Positions 57,584 to 64,000 of a DNA stretch of 64,000 nucleotides are shown here, piece by piece. Position 1 is the first letter of the stretch. Every line of letters begins with the position of its first letter. The translations under genes and the position numbers were made by a program. Source of the DNA: Microbacterium hatanonis (GTDB lineage Bacteria > Actinomycetota > Actinomycetes > Actinomycetales > Microbacteriaceae); assembly GCF_008017415.1 (NCBI RefSeq), contig NZ_VRSV01000001.1, positions 1,116,001-1,180,000 on the forward strand. Reading direction: 5' to 3'. The notes below the pieces were generated by a model. That model made no database searches. It saw only the letters and a program-made list of their open reading frames with translations, and was not told where the DNA came from.

Positions 57584-58028
57584 GCGGGGCGACGCGATAG
57601 GCGATGACCTCGCCCATCGCGAGCGACGTCTCGGTGCGCTCGACGCCGTCGATCGCGAGGATGCGCGCATCGGTGTCGAAGAGGTGCTGCGCGTCGCGGC
57701 ACGCCACGCGGACGAGCAGGTCGACCTGACCGCTCAGCCCATGCGCCTGCAGGACCTCGGGAACGCGGGCGAGCTCGGCCTTGATGCGGGGGAGCTCGGC
57801 CTGACGCACCGTCACGTTGATGAACGCGTCGATGGGGAAACCGAGCGCCTCGGTCGAGAACGTGCGCTCGAACGAGTGGAAGACGCCGGAGCGCTCGAGC
57901 CGGGCCATGCGGGTCTGCACGGTGTTGCGCGAAAGTCCGAGCCGATCGGCCAGGGCGACGACCGTCGCGCGGGGGTCGTCGACGAGGGCGCGGAGGAGCT
58001 CGAGATCGACGGAGTCGAGAGCGGTCAT
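57555..58028 (-). CDS. Lrp/AsnC-family transcriptional regulator
   Basis: A 157-residue regulator with an N-terminal winged HTH (about 4-55, LVDDPRATVVALADRLGLSRNTVQTRM) and a C-terminal RAM domain (about 70-140) for ligand binding and oligomer formation. Lrp/AsnC proteins respond to amino acids. The start lies 8 nt from TACCGT. It overlaps the end of the convergent EamA gene, consistent with amino-acid export as the shared theme. Confidence 0.92.
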   Translation of the reverse strand: MTALDSVDLELLRALVDDPRATVVALADRLGLSRNTVQTRMARLERSGVFHSFERTFSTEALGFPIDAFINVTVRQAELPRIKAELARVPEVLQAHGLSGQVDLLVRVACRDAQHLFDTDARILAIDGVERTETSLAMGEVIAYRVAPLMGLARPAR

Positions 58029-58036
58029 GAGCGAAA

Positions 58037-58042
58037 ACGGTA
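58037..58042 (-). promoter_or_regulatory. -10 box of the AsnC-family gene, near-leaderless
   Basis: TACCGT on the minus strand lies 8 nt before the ATG at 58028. Confidence 0.4.
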
Positions 58043-58077
58043 GCAGGGAACGCGGACACCGCGATCCGCGGTGCGGG

Positions 58078-58683
58078 TCAGACCGTTGCGGCGACGTAGG
58101 ACAGCAGCTGCACCCTGTCGCGTTCCATAAGGAACGTGTGCGCCGATCCGTTAGGCAGCCTCTCCCCGGGGACCGGCAGCTCGCCGCCGGTCGCGTGACG
58201 GATCACCTCGCGGATCAGCGCGCCGTGGGCGACCACGACGAGGGCGGGGGCGGCGGGGGACGTCGTGCGGCGCGCATCCTGGACCACGCGGCGCAGCGTC
58301 TCGAGGGCGCGCCCGCGCAGGTCGTCCCAGGTCTCCGCTCCGGGGACCTCCGCGGTGTACCAGTCGCCCCATCGGGTGCGGAAGTCCACGGCCGTCATGC
58401 CCTCGGCATCGCCGTAGGCCCGCTCGCGCAGGCCGCGGTAGCGCCGGGGCTCGTCAGCGCCGAGCTCGGCGGCGATGAGGTCGGCGGTCTCGGCCGCGCG
58501 GAGCAGATCGCTGGAGGCGACCACGGTCGCCGCATCCGCGTCGATGACCTCCCGGAGCGCCCGACCTGCGTCGCGCGCCTGCTGTCGTCCGGTGTCGTTG
58601 AGGGGGATGTCCGTCGATCCCTGGATGCGCCCGTCGCGGTTCCAGTCGGTCTCGCCGTGGCGCACAAGGGTCAGGATCGTCAC
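58078..58683 (-). CDS. histidine phosphatase family protein
   Basis: A 201-residue phosphoglycerate-mutase-like phosphatase. It starts MTILTLVRHGETDWNRDGRIQG, with the catalytic RHGE at 8-11 and conserved segments SSDLLRAAETADL and the second histidine in VVAHGALIREVI. Members act on sugar phosphates, nucleotides or cofactors; specificity is not readable. The GTG start lies 6 nt from a TAGGCT -10 formed with the sirtuin stop codon. Confidence 0.9.
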   Translation of the reverse strand: MTILTLVRHGETDWNRDGRIQGSTDIPLNDTGRQQARDAGRALREVIDADAATVVASSDLLRAAETADLIAAELGADEPRRYRGLRERAYGDAEGMTAVDFRTRWGDWYTAEVPGAETWDDLRGRALETLRRVVQDARRTTSPAAPALVVVAHGALIREVIRHATGGELPVPGERLPNGSAHTFLMERDRVQLLSYVAATV

Positions 58684-58689
58684 CGTTCG

Positions 58690-58695
58690 AGCCTA
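58690..58695 (-). promoter_or_regulatory. -10 box of the histidine phosphatase, overlapping the sirtuin stop
   Basis: TAGGCT on the minus strand starts with the TAG stop of the upstream sirtuin gene and ends 6 nt before the GTG start. Confidence 0.5.
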
Positions 58696-59547
58696 CCGAG
58701 CCGACGGGCGGAGCATCTCCGCGAGCGTCGTGAGCACCTCGCTCGCGCCGGCATCGATCTTCACGGTCGCGCGGGCGTCGACCTTGGTCGCTCCGCGGTT
58801 GACGATGACGACGGGCAGCCGGCGGCGTCGTGCGCGCTCGACCAGACGGATGCCGGAGTTCACCACGAGCGACGACCCGGCCACGACGAGCGCGTCGCTC
58901 TGGGCGAGGAGTTGCTCGGCCTCACGGAACTTCGCCGGGGGGATGTACTCCCCGAAGAAGACGACGTCCGGCTTCAGGACTCCGCCGCAGACACTGCAGG
59001 CCGGCACGCGGAAACCCTCGATGCTCTCGGGGCGCACGTCGCCGTCGGGGCCGAGGAGCACGTCCTCGTCGACGGTGAGCCAGGGGTTCTCCGCTTCGAC
59101 GCGTTCGGCCAGGTCGCGACGGTCGAAGACCTGCCCGCACTGCAGGCAGAACACGCGCCGCATCGTCCCGTGCAGCTCGACGACGCGCCTGCTGCCGGCG
59201 CGCAGGTGCAGACCGTCGACGTTCTGGGTGATGATCCCCGCTGCGACGCCGTCGTCCTCGAGCTTCGCGAGGGCGCGATGACCGTCGTTCGGCATGGCCG
59301 CCGCGAACGTCCGCCACCCGAGATGGCTGCCCACCCAGTAGCGGCGACGTGCGTCCTCGCTCGAGAGGAAGTGGGTGACCGTCATGGGCGTGCGCACGGG
59401 CGCACCTTTGCCGCGGTAGTCGGGGATGCCGGAATCGGTCGAGACGCCGGCGCCGGTGAGCACCGCGATCGTGCGGCCGGACAGGGCCTTCACGGCCGCC
59501 TCGATCGCCGCGGTCGTCGCCGCATCCGCCTGCGTCTCCGCCGTCAT
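58693..59547 (-). CDS. Sir2-family NAD-dependent protein deacylase
   Basis: A 284-residue sirtuin. The NAD site has VLTGAGVSTDSGIPDYRG (about 32-49), the base-contacting ITQNVDGLH, the catalytic His in VELHGTM, and the zinc ribbon CLQCG...CSVCGG. The C-terminal VAGSSLVVNSG and VIVNRG segments are normal. It would remove acetyl or other acyl groups from lysines of metabolic enzymes. The ATG has GGAGG upstream and TACACT as a possible -10. Confidence 0.94.
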   Translation of the reverse strand: MTAETQADAATTAAIEAAVKALSGRTIAVLTGAGVSTDSGIPDYRGKGAPVRTPMTVTHFLSSEDARRRYWVGSHLGWRTFAAAMPNDGHRALAKLEDDGVAAGIITQNVDGLHLRAGSRRVVELHGTMRRVFCLQCGQVFDRRDLAERVEAENPWLTVDEDVLLGPDGDVRPESIEGFRVPACSVCGGVLKPDVVFFGEYIPPAKFREAEQLLAQSDALVVAGSSLVVNSGIRLVERARRRRLPVVIVNRGATKVDARATVKIDAGASEVLTTLAEMLRPSAR

Positions 59548-59624
59548 GCGCCCACCTCCGTCACCGATTCGAGTGTAGGCCGCGCGGGGCGGGTGCCCGG
59601 TCGGTGGCAGAGTGGGGAGGAATC

Positions 59625-60425
59625 ATGCCCATCATCCCCGTCGACGACCCGCGCGATCCGCGCCTGTCGGACTACCGAGACCTGACCGACGTCGCCCTGC
59701 GGCGCGTGATCGAGCCGGAGGGCGGGTTGTACATCGCCGAGTCGGCGAAGGTGCTGGCCCGCGCGCTGCGCGCCGGACACCGACCCCGCTCCGTGCTGGT
59801 GCAGGAGAAGTGGGTCGCCGAGACCGTCGAGATCGTCGACACCGACGCGGTCGACGTCTTCGTGGTGCCGGCCGCCCTCGCCGAGGACGTCACGGGGTAC
59901 GCCGTGCATCGCGGCGTGCTCGCGGCCATGCATCGCCCGCCCGAACGCCCCGTCGCCGAGGTCGTGAAGGACGCCCGGCTCGTCGTCGTGCTCGAGGACA
60001 TCGTCGATCACACGAATGTCGGAGCGGTCTTCCGCAGCGTCGCCGCGCTCGGCGCCGATGCGGTCCTGGTGTCGGCGCGGTGCGCCGATCCGCTCTACCG
60101 TCGCAGCGTGCGGGTGAGTATGGGCACCGTCTTTCAGGTGCCGTGGACGCGGCTGCCGGAAGGGCCGGCGGCAACCGCCGCCCTCCACGACGCCGGGCTG
60201 CACATCGCCGCGCTCGCGCTGTCCGACGGCGCGGTCGCCCTCGACGCGTTCGCCGCGGATCCTCCCGAGCGCATCGCGCTGATGCTCGGCGCCGAGGGCG
60301 ACGGACTGAGCCGTCGCGCGCTGGCCGGCGCCGACACGGTCGTCACCATCCCGATGGGCGGGGGAGTGGACTCCCTTAACGTCGCCGCCGCATCGGCCGT
60401 CGCGATCTGGGCGCTCCGGCGCTAG
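59625..60425 (+). CDS. TrmH/SpoU-family RNA methyltransferase
   Basis: A 266-residue RNA 2'-O-methyltransferase with the knotted SPOUT fold. The N-terminal substrate-binding part precedes motif 1 (VVLEDIVDHTNVGAVFRSVAALG, about 130-150), motif 2 (LMLGAEGDGLS) and motif 3 (VTIPMGGGVDSLNVAAASAVAIW). Asn and Arg of NVGAVFR are the expected catalytic pair. Target (rRNA or tRNA) is unclear. The ATG at 59625 has GGGGAGG. The stop overlaps the tail of the convergent SGNH gene by 4 bp. Confidence 0.92.
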   Translation: MPIIPVDDPRDPRLSDYRDLTDVALRRVIEPEGGLYIAESAKVLARALRAGHRPRSVLVQEKWVAETVEIVDTDAVDVFVVPAALAEDVTGYAVHRGVLAAMHRPPERPVAEVVKDARLVVVLEDIVDHTNVGAVFRSVAALGADAVLVSARCADPLYRRSVRVSMGTVFQVPWTRLPEGPAATAALHDAGLHIAALALSDGAVALDAFAADPPERIALMLGAEGDGLSRRALAGADTVVTIPMGGGVDSLNVAAASAVAIWALRR

Positions 60426-61270
60426 CGCGGATCGTCCTTCGCGCCGCTGTCCGCGGCATCCGTCTCCGCGGTGCGTGCGAAGACCGGGGTCGGCTCCGGG
60501 CGCTTGGCGTGGATCAGATCGCCCGAAGACTGGTGGCGGAGCCGTCGGAGCACCCACGGCACGAGGTGCGTGCGGGCCCAGACGAAGTCCTTCTCGCGCG
60601 CTTGCCGCCAGGTCGTGACCCCCAGCGGGTCGGGCTGCATCGGCTGCAGGTCGTTCGGGACGTTCAACGCGCGCAGCACCATGCGAGCCACCTCGTGGTG
60701 ACCTAGGGGGTTCATGTGCAGGCGGTCGTCGTCGAAGAACCGCATGTCCTGGATCTCTTTGAGACCCCACTGATCGGCGACGACGCAGTCGTACCGGTCG
60801 GCGATGGCGCGGATGTTCTCGTTGTAGATCGCGACCTTGCCGCGGATGTTGCGGAACACGGGGGTGAAGTGCGTGTCGATCCCGGTGAAGACCACGATCG
60901 TCGCCCCGCTCGCCGAGAGCCGCACGATGGCGTCTTCGAACTGCTGCGCGACCTGGTCGGGATCGGTGCCGGGACGGATCACGTCGTTGCCGCCGGCCGA
61001 GATCGTGATGAGGTCGGGCTTGAGCGCGAGGGCCGGTTCGATCTGGTCGGCGACGATCTGTGCGATGAGCTTGCCGCGCACCGCGAGGTTCGCGTAGGCG
61101 AAGTCGTCGACCTGGGCGGCGAGCACCTCCGCGACCCGGTCGGCCCAGCCGCGATGACCGCCCGGCACGGGATCTCCGATGCCCTCGGTGAAGGAGTCGC
61201 CGAGGGCGACGTACCGCCGCCACGGGTGAGGGCCGGGGTTGTCTTGGTGCAGTTTCTCGGACTCGATCAT
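60422..61270 (-). CDS. SGNH/GDSL-type hydrolase
   Basis: A 282-residue esterase/lipase-like protein. Block I is VALGDSFTEGIGD (Ser nucleophile), block II holds the Gly in ANLAVRGK, block III is TISAGGNDV (Asn), and block V is DDDRLHMNPLGHHEVA with Asp and His. No signal peptide is visible, so it is probably cytosolic. The ATG at 61270 has GGAGG upstream; extending to 61381 would add an Arg-rich, unlikely N-terminus. Substrate unknown. Confidence 0.9.
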   Translation of the reverse strand: MIESEKLHQDNPGPHPWRRYVALGDSFTEGIGDPVPGGHRGWADRVAEVLAAQVDDFAYANLAVRGKLIAQIVADQIEPALALKPDLITISAGGNDVIRPGTDPDQVAQQFEDAIVRLSASGATIVVFTGIDTHFTPVFRNIRGKVAIYNENIRAIADRYDCVVADQWGLKEIQDMRFFDDDRLHMNPLGHHEVARMVLRALNVPNDLQPMQPDPLGVTTWRQAREKDFVWARTHLVPWVLRRLRHQSSGDLIHAKRPEPTPVFARTAETDAADSGAKDDPR

Positions 61271-61395
61271 CAGCAGGACCTCCGTTTCCAGGCTAGCGGG
61301 GAGCCCGGACTCCCTCGCTCGTCGCCGGCGGAGTCCGATGTCGGCGCGACGACCTATCGTTGATGCTTGCGCTCGACGCATCGGAAAGGAGGAAT

Positions 61396-63258
61396 GTGGA
61401 AGACGGAACGCTCACGAACCCTCCCGGAACCGACGAGAACGACCCGCATTTCGGCAGCTTCGCCGCCGAGCATCTCTCTCCCACCTACCCGCAACGCGCC
61501 CCCTGGGGCACCGCGCAGCGCCTCCGCGCCTGGCAGGCCGAGGCCCTCGACATCTACTTCGGCGCCGACGGTCCCGACGGGGTCGGAAAAGGCCCGCGCG
61601 ACTTCCTCGCGGCGGCCACCCCCGGCGCCGGCAAGACGACCTTCGCGCTGAGGCTGGCCAGCGAGCTGCTTCGTCGCAACGTCGTCGACCGCATCGTGGT
61701 CGTCGCGCCGACAGAGCATCTGAAGACGCAGTGGGCGGATGCCGCGGCCCGCGTCTCGATCCGCCTCGACCCGTTCTTCAGCAACCGTCACTCGGTTCCG
61801 TCGCGGCAGTACCACGGCGTCGCCGTGACCTACGCGCAGGTCGCGACGAAAGCATCCGTCCATCACGACCTCATCATGAACGCCCGCACGCTCGTCATCC
61901 TCGACGAGGTGCACCACGGTGGCGACGCCCTCAGCTGGGGCGACGCGCTCCGCGAGGCCTACGGGCGCGCGACGCGCCGACTGCTCCTGTCGGGGACACC
62001 GTTCCGCAGCGACACCGCTCCGATCCCCTTCGTCGAGTACCACCCCGACGCCAACAACATCCGCATCTCGCGTACCGACTACAACTACGGCTACAAGCGC
62101 GCGCTCGAGGACGGCGTCGTCCGGCCGGTGCTCTTCCTCGTCTATGCCGGCTCGATGCGCTGGCGCACCAAGGCGGGCGAAGAGATGGAGGCCCAGCTCG
62201 GGCAGGACAACACCAAAGACATCACGTCGCAGGCGTGGCGCACCGCGCTCGACCCGAACGGCGAGTGGATCCCGGCGGTGCTGCGCTCGGCCGACCGCCG
62301 GCTCACCGAGGTGCGCGAGCAGGTGCCCGACGCGGGCGGGCTCGTCATCGCCACCGACCAGACGGCCGCGCGCGCCTACGCGGCCATCCTCGAGGGGCTG
62401 ACGGGCGAGGCGCCGACCGTCGTGCTCTCCGACGAGGCGGAGGCGTCGTCGCGCATCGAGAGGTTCTCGAACGACGACAGCCGATGGATGGTCGCGGTCC
62501 GCATGGTGTCGGAGGGCGTCGACGTTCCCCGGCTCGCCGTCGGCGTCTACGCGACCTCGGCGTCGACGCCGCTCTTCTTCGCCCAGGCGATCGGCCGCTT
62601 CGTGCGCGCCCGACGGCGCGGCGAGACGGCGAGCGTGTTCCTGCCGCACGTGCCGAATCTGCTCGCCTTGGCCGGCGAGATGGAGCGCCAGCGCGACCAT
62701 GCCCTCGACCGCGACAGCGACGGCGACGACTGGAACGCCGAAGAAGACATGATGAACGCCGCCGAGCGCGAGGACAAGGCCTCCGACGCGCTCGAGCAGG
62801 AGTTCGAGTTCCAGGCGATGGGCTCGCTCGCGCACTTCGACCGGGTGCTGTTCGACGGCAAGGAGTTCGGCCAGCTGGCGGTTCCCGGAACGCTGGAGGA
62901 GGAAGAGTTCCTCGGCATCCCGGGGCTGCTCGAACCCGAGCACGTGCACGAGGTGCTGATGGCGAGGCAGGCCAAGCAGGGGCGCCACCGCTCCGCTCGC
63001 GAGGCGAAGGAGCGCGACGCCCCCACGGGCGACGCGGTGCCCGACGACGCACCTCCCGCGGCACTGCACCGCACGTTGAAGGAACAGCGCCAACTGCTCA
63101 ACAGCCTGGTCGGGCTCTACGCGCGTCAGAGCGGCGAGGCCCACGGGCTCGTCCACGCGGAACTCCGACGCATCTGCGGCGGCCCCGCGGTCTCGCACGC
63201 GACCGTGGCGCAGTTGCAGGCGCGCATCGAGGTGCTGCGCAAGCGCGTGCACTCCTGA
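61396..63258 (+). CDS. superfamily 2 DExH-box helicase
   Basis: A 620-residue helicase. Walker A is ATPGAGKTTF (about 72-81), motif II is LVILDEVHHGG, motif III is LLLSGTPFRSD, and motif VI is FFAQAIGRFVRARR. The first 60 residues bring the polynucleotide to the ATPase core. The last 190 residues are rich in Glu, Arg and Ala with a helical, possibly coiled-coil character, and match no domain I can name. Close kin appear to be single-gene bacterial helicases, not restriction-enzyme subunits. The GTG start has AAAGGAGG only 3 nt upstream. Confidence 0.88.
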   Translation: MEDGTLTNPPGTDENDPHFGSFAAEHLSPTYPQRAPWGTAQRLRAWQAEALDIYFGADGPDGVGKGPRDFLAAATPGAGKTTFALRLASELLRRNVVDRIVVVAPTEHLKTQWADAAARVSIRLDPFFSNRHSVPSRQYHGVAVTYAQVATKASVHHDLIMNARTLVILDEVHHGGDALSWGDALREAYGRATRRLLLSGTPFRSDTAPIPFVEYHPDANNIRISRTDYNYGYKRALEDGVVRPVLFLVYAGSMRWRTKAGEEMEAQLGQDNTKDITSQAWRTALDPNGEWIPAVLRSADRRLTEVREQVPDAGGLVIATDQTAARAYAAILEGLTGEAPTVVLSDEAEASSRIERFSNDDSRWMVAVRMVSEGVDVPRLAVGVYATSASTPLFFAQAIGRFVRARRRGETASVFLPHVPNLLALAGEMERQRDHALDRDSDGDDWNAEEDMMNAAEREDKASDALEQEFEFQAMGSLAHFDRVLFDGKEFGQLAVPGTLEEEEFLGIPGLLEPEHVHEVLMARQAKQGRHRSAREAKERDAPTGDAVPDDAPPAALHRTLKEQRQLLNSLVGLYARQSGEAHGLVHAELRRICGGPAVSHATVAQLQARIEVLRKRVHS

Positions 63259-63259
63259 G

Positions 63260-63308
63260 CCGAACCGGTTCGGATCCCCGAAATGCTGGCAATCCCGGGC
63301 TTTCGGGG
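63260..63308 (+). terminator. palindrome and hairpin after the helicase
   Basis: A 14-bp palindrome CCGAACCGGTTCGG (63260-63273) is followed by CCCCGAAA (63276-63283) pairing with TTTCGGGG (63301-63308). The second structure may end helicase transcription; the palindrome may be an operator for the next gene. Confidence 0.45.
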
Positions 63309-63372
63309 CGACGTCGTCGTCGGCGCCGTTAGCGTGGGGTGACTTTCCGGATCGCGAAGAGGATCGAACGAC

Positions 63373-64000
63373 TGTGACGGCTGCGCCCACCCCCCGAGAC
63401 CGACGGCGGTGGGCGAGATACCTCGTCGAAGAGCGCGCCGAGGCGAGGATCTACCGACGGCTCGCCGCCCGTCGGTCGGGAGAGGAGCGGGCGATCCTCC
63501 TCTCGCTCGCCGAGGCGGAGGGTCGGCACGAGGCCCACTGGCTCGAGCTCCTCGGGGGCGAGCCCGCGCGGCTGCCGCGACCGGGTATGGGCGGTCGGAT
63601 GCTGGGGTGGATGGCGCAGCGCTTCGGCTCGATCTTCGTGCTCGCCCTCGCGCAGAACGCCGAGGCACGGTCGCCCTACGACGACGAGCCGTACGCGACC
63701 GCGGCGATGGCCGCCGACGAGAAGGTGCACCACGAGGTCGTGCGAGGGCTGGCCGCGCGCGGCCGACGACGTCTGTCGGGCACCTTCCGGGCCGCCGTGT
63801 TCGGCGCGAACGACGGACTCGTCTCCAACCTCGCGCTCGTGATGGGGATCGGCGCGACGGGGGTCGCGCCGGGGTTCGTGCTCTTCAGCGGCATCGCCGG
63901 GCTTCTCGCCGGGGCGCTGTCGATGGGTGCGGGCGAGTTCGTCTCCGTCCGCTCGCAGCGCGAGCTGCTCGCCTCGACCGAGCCGAGCGACTTCGCCGAC
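63373..64000 (+). CDS. VIT1/CCC1-type iron/manganese transporter with ferritin-like domain (3' end cut)
   Basis: The first 209 residues of a protein that runs off the right edge. The N-terminal part (about 10-135) is ferritin/rubrerythrin-like, with YLVEERAEARIYRRLA, EAEGRHEAHWLELLG and MAADEKVHHEVVRG supplying Glu/His metal ligands. The membrane part starts near FRAAVFGANDGLVSNLALVMGIG, a VIT1/CCC1 signature, followed by a helix and GEFVSVRSQREL. It probably exports or sequesters Fe/Mn. The GTG has GAAGAGGA upstream, and TAGCGT near 63329 could be its -10. Confidence 0.9.

Noticed and set aside
61396..63258. The DExH helicase as part of a phage-defence or restriction island
   Set aside because: Neighbours are a hydrolase and a metal transporter. 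There is no nuclease, methylase or reverse transcriptase nearby, and base composition matches the surroundings.

Overview
The window looks like a chromosomal stretch of a high-GC Gram-positive actinobacterium, most likely a Microbacteriaceae member close to Microbacterium. This rests on the very high GC content, frequent GTG starts, TANNNT -10 boxes, WhiA and RbpA, an OpcA/Zwf pair, an OtsA-free glycogen pair of actinobacterial type, and the gene orders uvrC-rapZ-whiA and gap-pgk-tpi-secG-rbpA. It is almost entirely core genome and densely packed, with no intergenic gap above 300 bp. I saw no IS element, prophage, CRISPR array, tRNA or rRNA. All coordinates and motifs were read by eye.

Layout. 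1-101: start of a response regulator. 208-8514: coaE and the nucleotide-excision genes uvrB, uvrA and uvrC, with a divergent OhrR-like regulator/zinc-ribbon pair between uvrB and uvrA. 8539-14955: rapZ, whiA, sodA, then gap-pgk-tpi-secG-rbpA. 15029-23154 (minus): the oxidative and non-oxidative pentose-phosphate operon tkt-tal-pgi-zwf-opcA-pgl, with nearly every junction translationally overlapped. 23374-24832: ctaB and a small membrane protein. 24933-30552: an acid-sugar (tetronate-type) catabolic island with a DeoR regulator, an OtnC-like aldolase/decarboxylase, an OtnK-like kinase, a frameshifted DRL-type SAF-domain oxidoreductase and an SLC13/ArsB-like carrier. 30619-37150: ctaA, and the Fe-S assembly genes sufB-sufD-Rieske-sufC-DUF59 followed by a MalY-type C-S lyase. 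37147-43434: an MFS exporter and a siderophore-iron uptake operon (SIP reductase, two FecCD permeases, ATPase, lipoprotein) under a DtxR/IdeR-like box. 43496-50009: bioY, an ABC-F protein, SURF1 with two small genes, DUF4190, fabG, a hydrolase and serB. 50105-54262: luxS, glgC/glgA, a lone ABC ATPase and L31 type B. 54311-64000: exonuclease, hydrolase, CGNR regulator, EamA exporter, AsnC regulator, histidine phosphatase, sirtuin, TrmH-family methyltransferase, SGNH hydrolase, DExH helicase and the start of a ferritin-like/VIT1 iron transporter.

The genes together cover carbon flow (glycolysis, pentose phosphate, glycogen), heme A and Fe-S supply, iron uptake and DNA repair. The most notable signals are: (i) a recurrent promoter design in which TANNNT lies 6-8 nt before the start codon, implying leaderless mRNAs, sometimes using the upstream gene's TAG stop as the start of the -10 box; (ii) an RbpA that has lost all its zinc ligands; (iii) a single-base frameshift that breaks an oxidoreductase inside an otherwise intact sugar-acid pathway; (iv) long palindromes placed on the starts of coaE, the OhrR-like pair and luxS.
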